NCBI GenBank assembly: GCA_903909295.1
Contig: CAIVVG010000034.1
Location: 1-7,496, forward strand
Source of the DNA: an uncultured Chlamydiae bacterium
GTDB taxonomy: Bacteria; Chlamydiota; Chlamydiia; Chlamydiales; SM23-39
Reading direction: 5' to 3'
Length of the DNA stretch: 7,496 bases
The position numbers and the translations under genes are program-made. Numbering within the stretch: position 1 is the stretch's first letter; the number at the start of each line of letters is the position of its first letter. Below the pieces are notes generated by a model that saw nothing but the letters and a program-made list of their open reading frames with translations, was not told where the DNA came from and made no database searches. Shown piece by piece: positions 1 to 6,447 of this stretch.

Positions 1-961
1 ACTCCCCTTCGGCGGCGATGATCTTGGTTTTGCGCTCCGATTTTTGTACTTTGCGGAGCTCTTCGAGCTCTTCTCGGATGATGTCTTTGACCATCTCGTC
101 AGAAGCTAAGATCGCTTTGTAGTGGGCAATCCTCCTGAGAAGTTCTTGGTATTCAGCGTCGATTTTTTCCGCTTCGAGCCCCGTCAATTGATACAGGCGC
201 AGGTCGAGCACGGCGTTGGATTGCTTTTCACTTAAGTGGAAGCGGACCATCAACTCGGAGCGAGCTTCATCGCGGTTAGACGATGCGCGGATCACTCGGA
301 CCACTTCATCGAGGTGGTCGAGCGCTTTGAGGTACCCTTCTAAGATGTGGGCTCTCGCTTCGGCTTTAGCCAATTCAAAGCGGGTTCTACGGCGGATTAC
401 CTCCATCCGGTGATCGATCCAAGCTCCCATAAAGTGCTTGATGTTCATCGTTCTCGGCATGCCGCGGTCGAGGGCAAGCATGTTGCAGCCGAAGGTGATT
501 TGGAGGTCGCTGTTTTTGTAGAGCTGGTTGATCGCTACATCGGGAATTTCCCCGCGCTTGAGCTCAAGGACGATCCGGAGGCCATCTTTATCCGATTCAT
601 CGCGGATATCGGAGATGCCGGTGATCACTTTTTCATTGATCAATTCGGCGATCCGCTCAATCAAACGCGATTTATTGACGTTGTAGGGAACCTCGTCGAC
701 GACGATCTGTTGCCGATTATTGGGGAGGTCTTCTACACGGAGAATCCCCCTTAAAAGGAGCTTGCCGCGACCGGTGTGGTAGGCCTCTTTAATGCCTCGG
801 TAACCGCAGATCGTTCCGCCTGTGGGGAAGTCGGGGCCGGGCATCACTTTCATGATCTCATCGATGGAGACGTTCCGATCGCTCAAGACGAGGAGAGTCG
901 CATTGATGAGCTCAAGCAAATTGTGCGGAGGGATGTTCGTCGCCATACCGACGGCAATCCC
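1..961 (-). CDS. gyrA: DNA gyrase subunit A, downstream segment (after frameshift, 3' end outside window)
   Basis: This is the continuation of gyrA, one reading frame away from the N-terminal segment (912-1481). I translated it by hand from about 958 to 2: 319 codons without a stop, beginning IAVGMATNIPPHN, exactly what should follow NGSSG in GyrA. Further blocks are MPGPDFPTGG, the tower-domain block VPYNVNKSRLIERIAELINEK, SDIRDESDKDG, and RMEVIRRRTRFELAKAEARAH. Next comes the long coiled coil of the C-gate, with LRLYQLTGLEAEKI. The Ile directly after the break corresponds to the DNA-wedging Ile174 of E. coli. The C-terminal pinwheel domain, which wraps DNA and contains the GyrA box, lies beyond the left edge. 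Taken alone, this segment's first ATG is at 944-946, inside a conserved motif, so an independent start is unlikely. Conservation throughout shows recent or ongoing selection rather than long-term decay. Confidence 0.9.
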
Positions 962-1481
962 CCGAAGAACCGTTGCAAAGGAGGTTCGGGAATTTAGCCG
1001 GGAAAACGGTCGGCTCCATCTTGGTCTCGTCGTAGTTCGGAATCTCATCGACCGTGTCTTTGTCGAGGTCTTCCATGAGAGCCATCGCAGCTGCTGTAAG
1101 GCGCGCTTCTGTATAGCGCATCGCAGCGGGGGGGTCTCCGTCAATCGATCCGAAGTTTCCCTGCCCGTTGATGAGGGTGTAGCGCATGACCCAATCTTGG
1201 GCGAGGCGTACGAGAGTGGGGTAAATGACTGTCTCACCGTGCGGGTGGTAGTCGCCAGAGGTGTCGCCGGAGATCTTTGCGCACTTTCTGTGTTTGGCTC
1301 CGGGACTCAAGTTCAGTTGCCGCATCGCATAGAGAATACGGCGCTGAGAGGGTTTTAGGCCGTCTCTCACATCGGGCAAGGCGCGAGAGATAATGACCGA
1401 CATGGAGTAGCGAACATAGCTCTCCTTCATCTCCTCTTCAACGTTGCGCGGTACGATCACTTCATCTTTGGTGTACGACAT
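912..1481 (-). CDS. gyrA: DNA gyrase subunit A, N-terminal segment (frameshifted)
   Basis: GyrA is the DNA-cleaving subunit of gyrase, which pairs with GyrB to introduce negative supercoils using ATP. The first 174 residues are colinear with GyrA. They include the early block SYVRYSMSVIISRALPDVRD, the winged-helix QRDR region (about 70-110) with YHPHGETVIYPTLVR, and the catalytic tyrosine Tyr123 after Arg122 in AAMRYTEARL. At NGSSG (171-174) the frame shifts; 15 unrelated residues follow and a TGA ends the ORF at 912-914. The start is the ATG at 1479-1481, preceded by AAGG (1487-1490) at a spacing of 5. That AAGG overlaps the gyrB stop codon, so gyrA is translated from the gyrB transcript and probably coupled to it. 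At the two main quinolone-contact positions (E. coli Ser83 and Asp87) this protein has Thr84 and Pro88. As read, the ORF would give a 189-residue stub without function; the intended gene is this segment plus 1-961. Confidence 0.93.
   Translation of the reverse strand: MSYTKDEVIVPRNVEEEMKESYVRYSMSVIISRALPDVRDGLKPSQRRILYAMRQLNLSPGAKHRKCAKISGDTSGDYHPHGETVIYPTLVRLAQDWVMRYTLINGQGNFGSIDGDPPAAMRYTEARLTAAAMALMEDLDKDTVDEIPNYDETKMEPTVFPAKFPNLLCNGSSGDCRRYGDEHPSAQFA
959..963 (-). other. frameshift site in gyrA (G5 run on the coding strand)
   Basis: On the coding strand the codons read TCT TCG GGG GAT TGC, giving S-S-G-D-C. Removing one G gives TCG GGG ATT GCC GTC, which is S-S-G-I-A-V, the universal GyrA sequence. 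The lesion is therefore a single extra base in a five-base run. It could be a sequencing or assembly error, a true mutation, or a +1 slippage site, since a glycine tRNA on GGG could move one base and still pair with GGG. Other, longer C runs in the window (3262-3268 in gyrB, 4693-4699 and 4798-4804 in mgtE) keep their frames, so homopolymer error is not general here. Confidence 0.9.
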
Positions 1482-1486
1482 AATTA

Positions 1487-1490
1487 CCTT
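1487..1490 (-). promoter_or_regulatory. ribosome binding site of gyrA, overlapping the gyrB stop
   Basis: The coding strand reads TTTAAGGTAATTATG. AAGG lies 5 bases before the gyrA ATG, and its AA forms part of the gyrB TAA stop (1489-1491). Overlap of stop and ribosome binding site across a 7-base gap is the usual arrangement for translational coupling, which would suit two subunits needed in a 1:1 ratio. Confidence 0.6.
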
Positions 1491-3963
1491 AAATATCGAG
1501 GTTCTTCACAGAAAGGGCATGTTGTTCAATAAATAGGCGACGCGGCTCTACCTCTTCTCCCATCAACATGGAGAAAATTCGGTCAGCACTGATCGCATCT
1601 GGCAGCGTCACTTTAACAAGAGTGCGCACAGCGGGATTCATCGTTGTATCCCAGAGTTGGTCTGCGTTCATCTCACCGAGACCCTTATACCTTTGGATCT
1701 CAATTCCTTTGCGCCCGTTGAGTCGGATCGCATCGACGAGTTCGCGCAGGGTATAGATCGGAACGACTTTATTCCCCTCTTCGAGGAGGTCAAACAGCTC
1801 TCCATCGGCGGCGAGGTAGCTTTCCAATTTGAGTTGGTAGGTGCCTAAACGCTCTGTTAAAGCGGTGTTGCGAGCCTTATCGAATAATTCCGTAAATAGC
1901 AGGGGCTTTAACACCAATGTCCGCATCTCTTCGGTGATCTCCTCAGCGGGAATCGAAGCTAAAGTCTCCTCGTGCACCTGTTTCTGGAGCAGTTCGTTCT
2001 CTTTTTTCAGGCGAATGAGGTCTTCATCGTTATAGACAAACTGAGTCTTGTCTCCGATGAGAACTTGGTATTGAGGACTCCCCGCAGCCATGAATTCGCG
2101 GAAGGGGATCCCTTTGCGCTCAATCGAGTTGATGAATGTCTCGATTTCCAAGACGAGATCCATCAGCTTTTCGCTCTCTTCTCGATTATAAGAATCCTTC
2201 GCTTGGCTGCGGCGAATTAACAGATCGGTGAGGCCGAGTTTCAAGAGGTATTCATCCATTTCCCGCTCGGAGTGGATGTACTGTCCCACCTTTTTGCGGG
2301 TCACTTTAAAGAGCGGAGGACGAGCGATGTAAATAAAATTGTTTTCGACGAGCGCTGGCATATGTCGATAGAAGAAAGTAAGGAGCAGCGTTCGGATGTG
2401 AGAACCGTCCACGTCGGCGTCGGTCATGATGATGATTTTGTGGTAGCGGAGTTTGGCGAGATTGAAATTCTCTTTCCCGATTCCGCAACCGAGAGCGGCG
2501 ACCATCGAGCCCACCTCGTTATTTTGCAGAATTTTTTGCAATCTCGCTTTTTCCACGTTCAAGATTTTACCGCGGATCGGCAAAATGGCCTGGAATCTCC
2601 GATCGCGCCCCATCTTGGCAGAGCCGCCGGCAGAGTCTCCCTCAACGATATAGATCTCACAAAGGGCGGGATCGCGCTCTTGGCAGTCGGCGAGTTTCCC
2701 TGGCAAGCGGGCGCCATCGAGCGCTGTTTTGCGCAGCGTGAGTTCCCTTGCCTTCTTGGCCGCTTCTCGCGCTTGCGCTGCGATGATCGATTTTTCGACG
2801 ATCAGCTTGGCAATCGAGGGGTTCTCATCGAGGAAGGTGGTGATCCCCTCTCCCGCGATGGTCTGAACAATCCCCGCCACTTCGCTATTGCCCAGCCTCT
2901 GTTTTGTTTGCCCTTCAAACTGCGGATTGGGCACCTTGACCGAAATGACCGCAGTCAGCCCTTCCCTCATATCGTCGCCGGTCACGGAGAGCTTGTCCCC
3001 TTTCAGCAACGTATGCCCTTTCATGTAGTTATTGAGGACCCGAGTCAGCGCGGTGGAGAAACCGGTTAAGTGAGTACCGCCCTGGCGGGTTGAGATATTG
3101 TTGACATAGCTATAGATGTTTTCTGTATAGGTATCGTTCCACTGCATTGCGATATCCACTTCCACAGGCCCATCATGCCCTTCCTTGACCGCATGCAAAT
3201 AGATCGGTTTCGGGAAGAGGGGGATTTTCCCCTCATTGAGGAAAGAGACGAAAGAGGCAAGCCCCCCCTCGTAATTGAAACGGATTGGCTCGCGCGTCAA
3301 ATCCCTTTCATCTTGGAAAACAATGGTGATCCCCTTATTCAAGAAAGCCAGTTCGCGGAGCCGCTTGATCAGGATGTCGGCGTCAAAAGAGGTGACGGTG
3401 AAAATACTCGCATCGGGCCAGAAAGAGACTTTGGTCCCCCGCTTGGTCGTCGTCCCCGTCTTTTTCAAAGCAACGGTCGGCTTCCCCTTCTCAAAGGTCA
3501 TCTCATAGGAATGCCCCTCTTTATAAACGGTCGCGACCAATTTTGAGGAAAGGGCGTTGACGCAAGAGACCCCTACGCCGTGCAAACCGCCAGAGACTTT
3601 GTAAGTCCCCTTGTCGAATTTGCCCCCTGCGTGAAGGATCGTCATGACCACTTCGAGAGCCGTTACCTCTCTCCCCTGCTTGATCGATTCTTTCGCATGT
3701 TTTTCAATGGGGATCCCTCGCCCATCGTCCTCGATGGTCGCGCTCCCATCCGCATGGAGAATGACGAGAATTTGGGTACAGTAACCGGCGAGCGCTTCGT
3801 CGATGCTATTATCGACCACCTCATAGACGAGTTGATGAAGGCCGTTTGCGTTTGTATCGCCAATGTACATTCCAGGGCGTTCCCGAACGGCTTGCAGCCC
3901 CTCTAGAACGGTGATCGAACTGGCGTCGTACTTCTTTTCCTTCTCATTTGTCATTGTCGTCAT
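1489..3963 (-). CDS. gyrB: DNA gyrase subunit B
   Basis: GyrB is the ATPase subunit of gyrase (A2B2 heterotetramer) in the cytoplasm. The reading frame is 824 codons and intact. The N-terminal GHKL ATPase has YEVVDNSIDE with general base Glu48 and Asn52, GRGIP (81-85), the ATP lid around GGLHGVGVSCVNALS (125-139), and the transducer loop QTKQRLGNSEV (352-362) with Lys354. The Toprim domain carries EGDSAGG (Glu441) and DADVDGSHI (Asp515, Asp517, Asp519), the metal-binding residues. The usual Gram-negative insert follows within the second half of Toprim, and the tail motif IQRYKGLGEMN is at 756-766. Length and the insert (E. coli GyrB has 804 residues) argue for GyrB rather than ParE. Start choice: AAGG at 3965-3968 is only 1 base from the ATG at 3961-3963 but 10 bases from the second ATG (3952-3954, Met4). 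The shorter form, beginning MTNEKEKK, is therefore plausible. It lies 7 bp after the dciA-like gene and 7 bp before gyrA. Confidence 0.98.
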   Translation of the reverse strand: MTTMTNEKEKKYDASSITVLEGLQAVRERPGMYIGDTNANGLHQLVYEVVDNSIDEALAGYCTQILVILHADGSATIEDDGRGIPIEKHAKESIKQGREVTALEVVMTILHAGGKFDKGTYKVSGGLHGVGVSCVNALSSKLVATVYKEGHSYEMTFEKGKPTVALKKTGTTTKRGTKVSFWPDASIFTVTSFDADILIKRLRELAFLNKGITIVFQDERDLTREPIRFNYEGGLASFVSFLNEGKIPLFPKPIYLHAVKEGHDGPVEVDIAMQWNDTYTENIYSYVNNISTRQGGTHLTGFSTALTRVLNNYMKGHTLLKGDKLSVTGDDMREGLTAVISVKVPNPQFEGQTKQRLGNSEVAGIVQTIAGEGITTFLDENPSIAKLIVEKSIIAAQAREAAKKARELTLRKTALDGARLPGKLADCQERDPALCEIYIVEGDSAGGSAKMGRDRRFQAILPIRGKILNVEKARLQKILQNNEVGSMVAALGCGIGKENFNLAKLRYHKIIIMTDADVDGSHIRTLLLTFFYRHMPALVENNFIYIARPPLFKVTRKKVGQYIHSEREMDEYLLKLGLTDLLIRRSQAKDSYNREESEKLMDLVLEIETFINSIERKGIPFREFMAAGSPQYQVLIGDKTQFVYNDEDLIRLKKENELLQKQVHEETLASIPAEEITEEMRTLVLKPLLFTELFDKARNTALTERLGTYQLKLESYLAADGELFDLLEEGNKVVPIYTLRELVDAIRLNGRKGIEIQRYKGLGEMNADQLWDTTMNPAVRTLVKVTLPDAISADRIFSMLMGEEVEPRRLFIEQHALSVKNLDI

Positions 3964-3970
3964 GCCTTAT

Positions 3971-4294
3971 TTACCCAATTCTAAATTGTAGATGGCGCAC
4001 CGGAAATTTTGCCTGTAACTGCTTCAGTAACCGGGGCCGTTCATGCTGACACAGTAAACTATAGAGAGTGGCGCTCTTCACTTTCACCGTGAGCACTCCA
4101 TCCAAAAAAGAGAGAGGCTCTGTTAAAGGAGCCATTTTTTCTCCGATGGCCACTCCCCACGCTTGAAAAATTTCTTCTCTCGGATCGGCCGCTCTCTTCC
4201 CCAATTCCACGAGCAATCCCGGAAGCAGTTCAGAAATCCGCCTTCCTGTCGTCTTCGTTCCATTGTAGCCTTTCGGCGTGCGGTTAGCTATCAA
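3971..4294 (-). CDS. dciA: DciA-like protein (DUF721), probable replicative helicase loader
   Basis: This small basic protein carries a DUF721/DciA domain. The pattern is ISELLPGLL, then a conserved Trp in IFQAWGVAIGEKMAPLTEP, then DGVLTVKVKSATLYSLL, then a helix QHERPRLLKQL and a final strand. DciA proteins load the replicative helicase DnaB onto DNA in bacteria that lack DnaC or DnaI. The position directly upstream of gyrB matches CT191 of Chlamydia trachomatis and the dciA-gyrB neighbourhood in other phyla. Start: an ATG at 4367-4369 would give 132 residues, overlap mgtE by 28 bases, and has no ribosome binding site. I prefer the TTG at 4292-4294 (MIANRTPKGYNGTKTTG, 107 residues), which has GGAAAGG six bases upstream and leaves 47 bases after mgtE. 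The extra residues of the long form are hydrophobic and unlike the family. The family assignment is strong; the helicase-loading role here is inferred. Confidence 0.82.
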   Translation of the reverse strand: MIANRTPKGYNGTKTTGRRISELLPGLLVELGKRAADPREEIFQAWGVAIGEKMAPLTEPLSFLDGVLTVKVKSATLYSLLCQHERPRLLKQLQAKFPVRHLQFRIG

Positions 4295-4300
4295 AAAACA

Positions 4301-4312
4301 CCTTTCCTTCCC
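4301..4312 (-). promoter_or_regulatory. strong ribosome binding site deciding the dciA start
   Basis: The coding strand reads GGGAAGGAAAGG, then six bases (TGTTTT), then TTG. This is the best Shine-Dalgarno match in the neighbourhood and favours the TTG start at 4292-4294 over the ATG at 4367-4369. Confidence 0.6.
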
Positions 4313-4341
4313 CAAGAGAAACACAAACGGAGAGATATTGT

Positions 4342-5754
4342 CTAGAAAAATAGAGAACTCACGCCCCATGCAATCAAGAAGTAAATGGACATAGAGAAAA
4401 TATCGTTAAAAGCGGTAACGATTGGCCCCGCAGAGATCGCAGGATCGACACCAATGCGCGCAAAAAAGAGCGGCGAAAAAACGCCCAAAAGAGTGCCCGC
4501 AAAACAGCCCCCCACCAAACCTGCACCGACAATCGCCCCCAAAGCAGCCGGAGTCGGAGTCCCTAAGGCGCCACCAACCAAGAAGTCGGCGAGGTATAAA
4601 AGGATGCTGCAACCGACGCCAAAAATAGCTCCCGTAAAAAGACCGCTGAAGAGCTCTTTCACGATCGTCTCTCTGCGACTCCCCTTGGCCAGCCCCCCCA
4701 TCGCCATCGTTCGGATGAGAACCGTGCTGCACTGCAACCCAATATTGCCCGACATCCCCGTAATCAGCGGCACGAAGAAAAGGGCAAAAGTAAAGAGCCC
4801 CCCCTGTTGCTTTTGGAAGACAGACATGATCCCCACGCTGATCAGCCCCGCCATGAGCGTGACAACCAGCCACGGAGCCCTCGCAAAGAACCGGCGCAAA
4901 ATCGGGTCTTGAGAAGTGAATTTCTCATTGGTACCCGCCATCCGAGCGATCGTCTCATCGGCCAAATCCTCCATCGCCTCCACCACATCTTCATTAGCGA
5001 CAACCCCGATCAGGTAATTGTCGATATCGACCACCGGCAAACACGAAACCTTGTACCTCTCCACGATGTCGATCACCTCTTCGCGCGTCGCCTCAGCCGT
5101 CACTTTATGAAGGACAGGGCGCATCACCTGGCGCAGCGGCGTCTGCGGCGGATTGATGATCATATTGCGAGAAGGGACATACCCCTGCAACTCTCCCGCG
5201 TGGTTGAGGATAAAAATCCCCTTCATGAAATCGATCCGAGGGTTGTCCCGAATGTAGGCCGCCGCCTCCCCGATCGTCATGTCCATCGTGAACGCAAAAA
5301 ACTCGGAGGTCATCAGACGCCCCGCGCTCTTCCGGTCGTGCTTCGTCAGCTCCCGAATCCGCGCCGCCTTCTTCGAATCGAGCAGCTCCATCAAGCGGCG
5401 AAAACGCCTCTCGGGCATATCCTCAACCAGCCAGGCAGCCTCATCGGTCGGCATCCGTTCAAAAATTGTTTTGATCTCCGCGTCGTCCATCTGGCGGAAG
5501 AGGACCAAACGGGTCTCGCTGTCGGTATTGACTAAAAACTTGATCTTGGCGTCCCTGTTCGGCAGGTTATCGTAGAGAACAGGGCGGATGTTGGGGGGCA
5601 AGTGGGAGGCCGCGTAGGCTAGGTCAATGGGGGAATGCTCGCATGCGATCTTGGCGATGTCATGCAGCCGCACCTTGGAAGTCTGTTTATGAAAAGCCCC
5701 TTCCAGCTGTTCCTTCAGAAGGAGGGCCTTTTCTTCCCCATTCGCGATATCCAT
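4342..5754 (-). CDS. mgtE: MgtE family magnesium transporter
   Basis: This is a 470-residue Mg2+ channel of the inner membrane, normal in length for MgtE. Residues about 30-140 form the helical MgtE_N domain (LPPNIRPVLYDNLP, ERMPTDEAAWLVEDMP). Residues about 145-268 form two CBS domains (LMTSEFFAF at 148-156; the second around VMRPVLHKVTAEATREEVIDI). Together they form the cytosolic Mg2+ sensor that closes the pore when internal Mg2+ is high. About five membrane helices follow (295-468). Family signatures are VPLITGMSGNIGLQ (328-341) and DPAISAGPIVTAFND (437-451); Asp451 corresponds to the pore aspartate of Thermus MgtE. The ATG at 5752-5754 lacks a good ribosome binding site. A strong one (5778-5783) instead faces an out-of-frame ATG (5771-5773). 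The gene lies 27 bp after the 146-residue hypothetical gene and 47 bp before the dciA-like gene, and is probably co-transcribed with both. Confidence 0.97.
   Translation of the reverse strand: MDIANGEEKALLLKEQLEGAFHKQTSKVRLHDIAKIACEHSPIDLAYAASHLPPNIRPVLYDNLPNRDAKIKFLVNTDSETRLVLFRQMDDAEIKTIFERMPTDEAAWLVEDMPERRFRRLMELLDSKKAARIRELTKHDRKSAGRLMTSEFFAFTMDMTIGEAAAYIRDNPRIDFMKGIFILNHAGELQGYVPSRNMIINPPQTPLRQVMRPVLHKVTAEATREEVIDIVERYKVSCLPVVDIDNYLIGVVANEDVVEAMEDLADETIARMAGTNEKFTSQDPILRRFFARAPWLVVTLMAGLISVGIMSVFQKQQGGLFTFALFFVPLITGMSGNIGLQCSTVLIRTMAMGGLAKGSRRETIVKELFSGLFTGAIFGVGCSILLYLADFLVGGALGTPTPAALGAIVGAGLVGGCFAGTLLGVFSPLFFARIGVDPAISAGPIVTAFNDIFSMSIYFLIAWGVSSLFF
4349..4377 (-). promoter_or_regulatory. 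possible sigma-70/sigma-66 type promoter for dciA-gyrB-gyrA
   Basis: On the minus strand TTGATT (4372-4377) and TCTATT (4349-4354) are separated by exactly 17 bases, each matching four of six consensus positions. It would start transcription near the end of mgtE, about 45-50 bases before the preferred dciA TTG. The match is moderate and lies inside coding sequence, so it may be chance. Confidence 0.2.
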
Positions 5755-5773
5755 GGGACCGATGATACCCCAT
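5687..5773 (-). other. small ORF overlapping the mgtE start (leader peptide or misplaced start)
   Basis: AAGGTG (5778-5783) sits 4 bases before an ATG (5771-5773), a very good initiation site. The frame opened by this ATG is not that of mgtE. It encodes MGYHRSHGYREWGRKGPPSE plus eight more residues and stops at 5687-5689. The mgtE ATG (5752-5754) is 19 bases downstream of this ATG, one base out of frame, and has no comparable site. Either this is a translated leader, or one base too many is present between the two ATGs (for example in the CCC run), which would make the true MgtE start MGYHRSMDIANG. The AAGGTG overlaps the stop codon of the upstream gene, so ribosomes would be delivered here. 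This is inferred from spacing alone. Confidence 0.3.
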
Positions 5774-5781
5774 TTTTCACC

Positions 5782-6222
5782 TTAAAAACAAGGCTTTAAA
5801 TCGGGACGGGTGGCTCTGAATGCGTTCCAGATCTCTACGACCCGCTCTTTAGGAAGGTAGGCGTCTGAAGCCCTGTAGATGGGGGGTGCCACGGCTTCTT
5901 TGTCCCACTCCACCACCCCCCAAAAAGGGCCCGTCGAATCGCGCGTGACATTCGTCACACAAGCCGGATCCAGCATCACCAAATCCCATGGCAATGTCAG
6001 CTTCAGCTCACGCAGCGGGGTGCGACACCCCACATTCCAAAAGCCTAAAGGAGTGTGCAGACGGCGCACCTCCCCCTTAAATTCTTCAATCACGACCCCC
6101 TCCACCTGTTCGTGGAACCAATTGGGGCAGTAAAAAAAGGAGTCCACAGCTTGAATCCTGCGGCCGATTTCGTAAGCTATTTCTAAAGTCATAGGGAGAC
6201 CAGCATAGCAGGAAAGGGCCAT
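5782..6222 (-). CDS. hypothetical protein, 146 residues, upstream of mgtE
   Basis: I do not recognise this protein. It encodes 146 residues rich in aromatic residues and proline, with five cysteines (6, 32, 67, 88, 145). Segments that look like a folded globular core are FFYCPNWFHEQVEGVVIEEF, LHTPLGFWNVGC, LKLTLPWDLVMLDPACVTN, and STGPFWGVVEWDKE. There is no signal peptide and no clear membrane helix. The first ATG (6220-6222) has no ribosome binding site; Met11 (6190-6192) is an alternative, equally without one. An in-frame stop lies about 11 codons upstream, so the protein cannot be much longer unless a frame is broken. It is co-directional with mgtE at 27 bp, and its stop codon overlaps a ribosome binding site (5778-5783). 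A shared transcript is therefore likely, but a shared function is not shown. Lack of competing long ORFs on the other strand and codon content support a real gene. Confidence 0.65.
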   Translation of the reverse strand: MALSCYAGLPMTLEIAYEIGRRIQAVDSFFYCPNWFHEQVEGVVIEEFKGEVRRLHTPLGFWNVGCRTPLRELKLTLPWDLVMLDPACVTNVTRDSTGPFWGVVEWDKEAVAPPIYRASDAYLPKERVVEIWNAFRATRPDLKPCF

Positions 6223-6428
6223 TGAAGGAAAGTGAGAAATCGGATAGCATCTCTTTCATGCCCAAGCCTATTTCGCTGAGCACTGCAGTCGAGCAAGCAT
6301 TGCGACAAATCGAAGAGAAAAAATACCACCAAGAACTTCTAGATCACGGTATCTCCCGTATTCTTTACCTCGGCTTTGCCTTCAAAGGCAAAGAGATGCA
6401 AATTGGCTCCAAGATGCGCCTGACCTAA
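6222..6428 (+). pseudogene. C-terminal remnant of a PD-(D/E)XK nuclease superfamily (DUF1703) protein
   Basis: The 68-residue ORF (TTG start, or ATG at 6258-6260) contains AVEQALRQIEEKKYHQELLD followed by ISRILYLGFAFKGKEMQIG. This is the last portion of DUF1703/PDDEXK_9 proteins, where the nuclease-like domain ends in an ALxQIxEKxY helix and a strand of the form ILxGxxF. Full family members usually have an N-terminal AAA-ATPase-like region and several hundred residues; from memory they are common in multi-copy form in amoeba symbionts and gut bacteria. The ATPase-like part and the catalytic strand (normally FEFK-like, just before this helix) are absent, and an in-frame TAG at 6192-6194 ends the frame upstream. 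Expression as a functional nuclease is unlikely. The end is an ordinary TAA, so the native C-terminus appears kept. It may mark a past insertion or deletion between the core cluster and the NEL gene. Confidence 0.65.
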
Positions 6429-6447
6429 AGAGTACAAGACGCCTTCC

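Noticed and set aside
347..1358. Plus-strand ORFs antisense to gyrA (347-754, 776-997, 822-1358)
   Set aside because: They cover conserved GyrA codons on the minus strand, including the active-site region, and have no features of their own.
2272..3069. Long plus-strand ORF (265 codons) antisense to gyrB
   Set aside because: It lies entirely within the strongly conserved gyrB coding sequence on the other strand, shows no recognisable domain, and results from codon bias leaving the opposite frame free of stops.
1489..3963. Possible identity as parE/parC (topoisomerase IV) instead of gyrB/gyrA
   Set aside because: The 824-residue length with the long insert in the Toprim half and the close match of the partner to GyrA fit gyrase. 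The decisive GyrA box lies outside the window, so a small doubt remains.
4807..5535. Plus-strand ORF (242 codons) antisense to mgtE, rich in Arg and His
   Set aside because: It is an antisense shadow of mgtE; its composition is that expected from the complement of the real gene, with no domain pattern.
5755..5781. Possible Mg2+-sensing riboswitch (M-box or similar) upstream of mgtE
   Set aside because: Only 27 bases separate mgtE from the preceding gene, too short for a riboswitch aptamer unless it overlaps coding sequence, and no fitting stem structure was seen.
6086..6283. Minus-strand 65-codon ORF overlapping the start of the 146-residue hypothetical gene
   Set aside because: It is in a different frame, shows low-complexity composition and no domain. 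I considered whether a frameshift joins it to the hypothetical gene, but no natural junction or shared pattern was visible.
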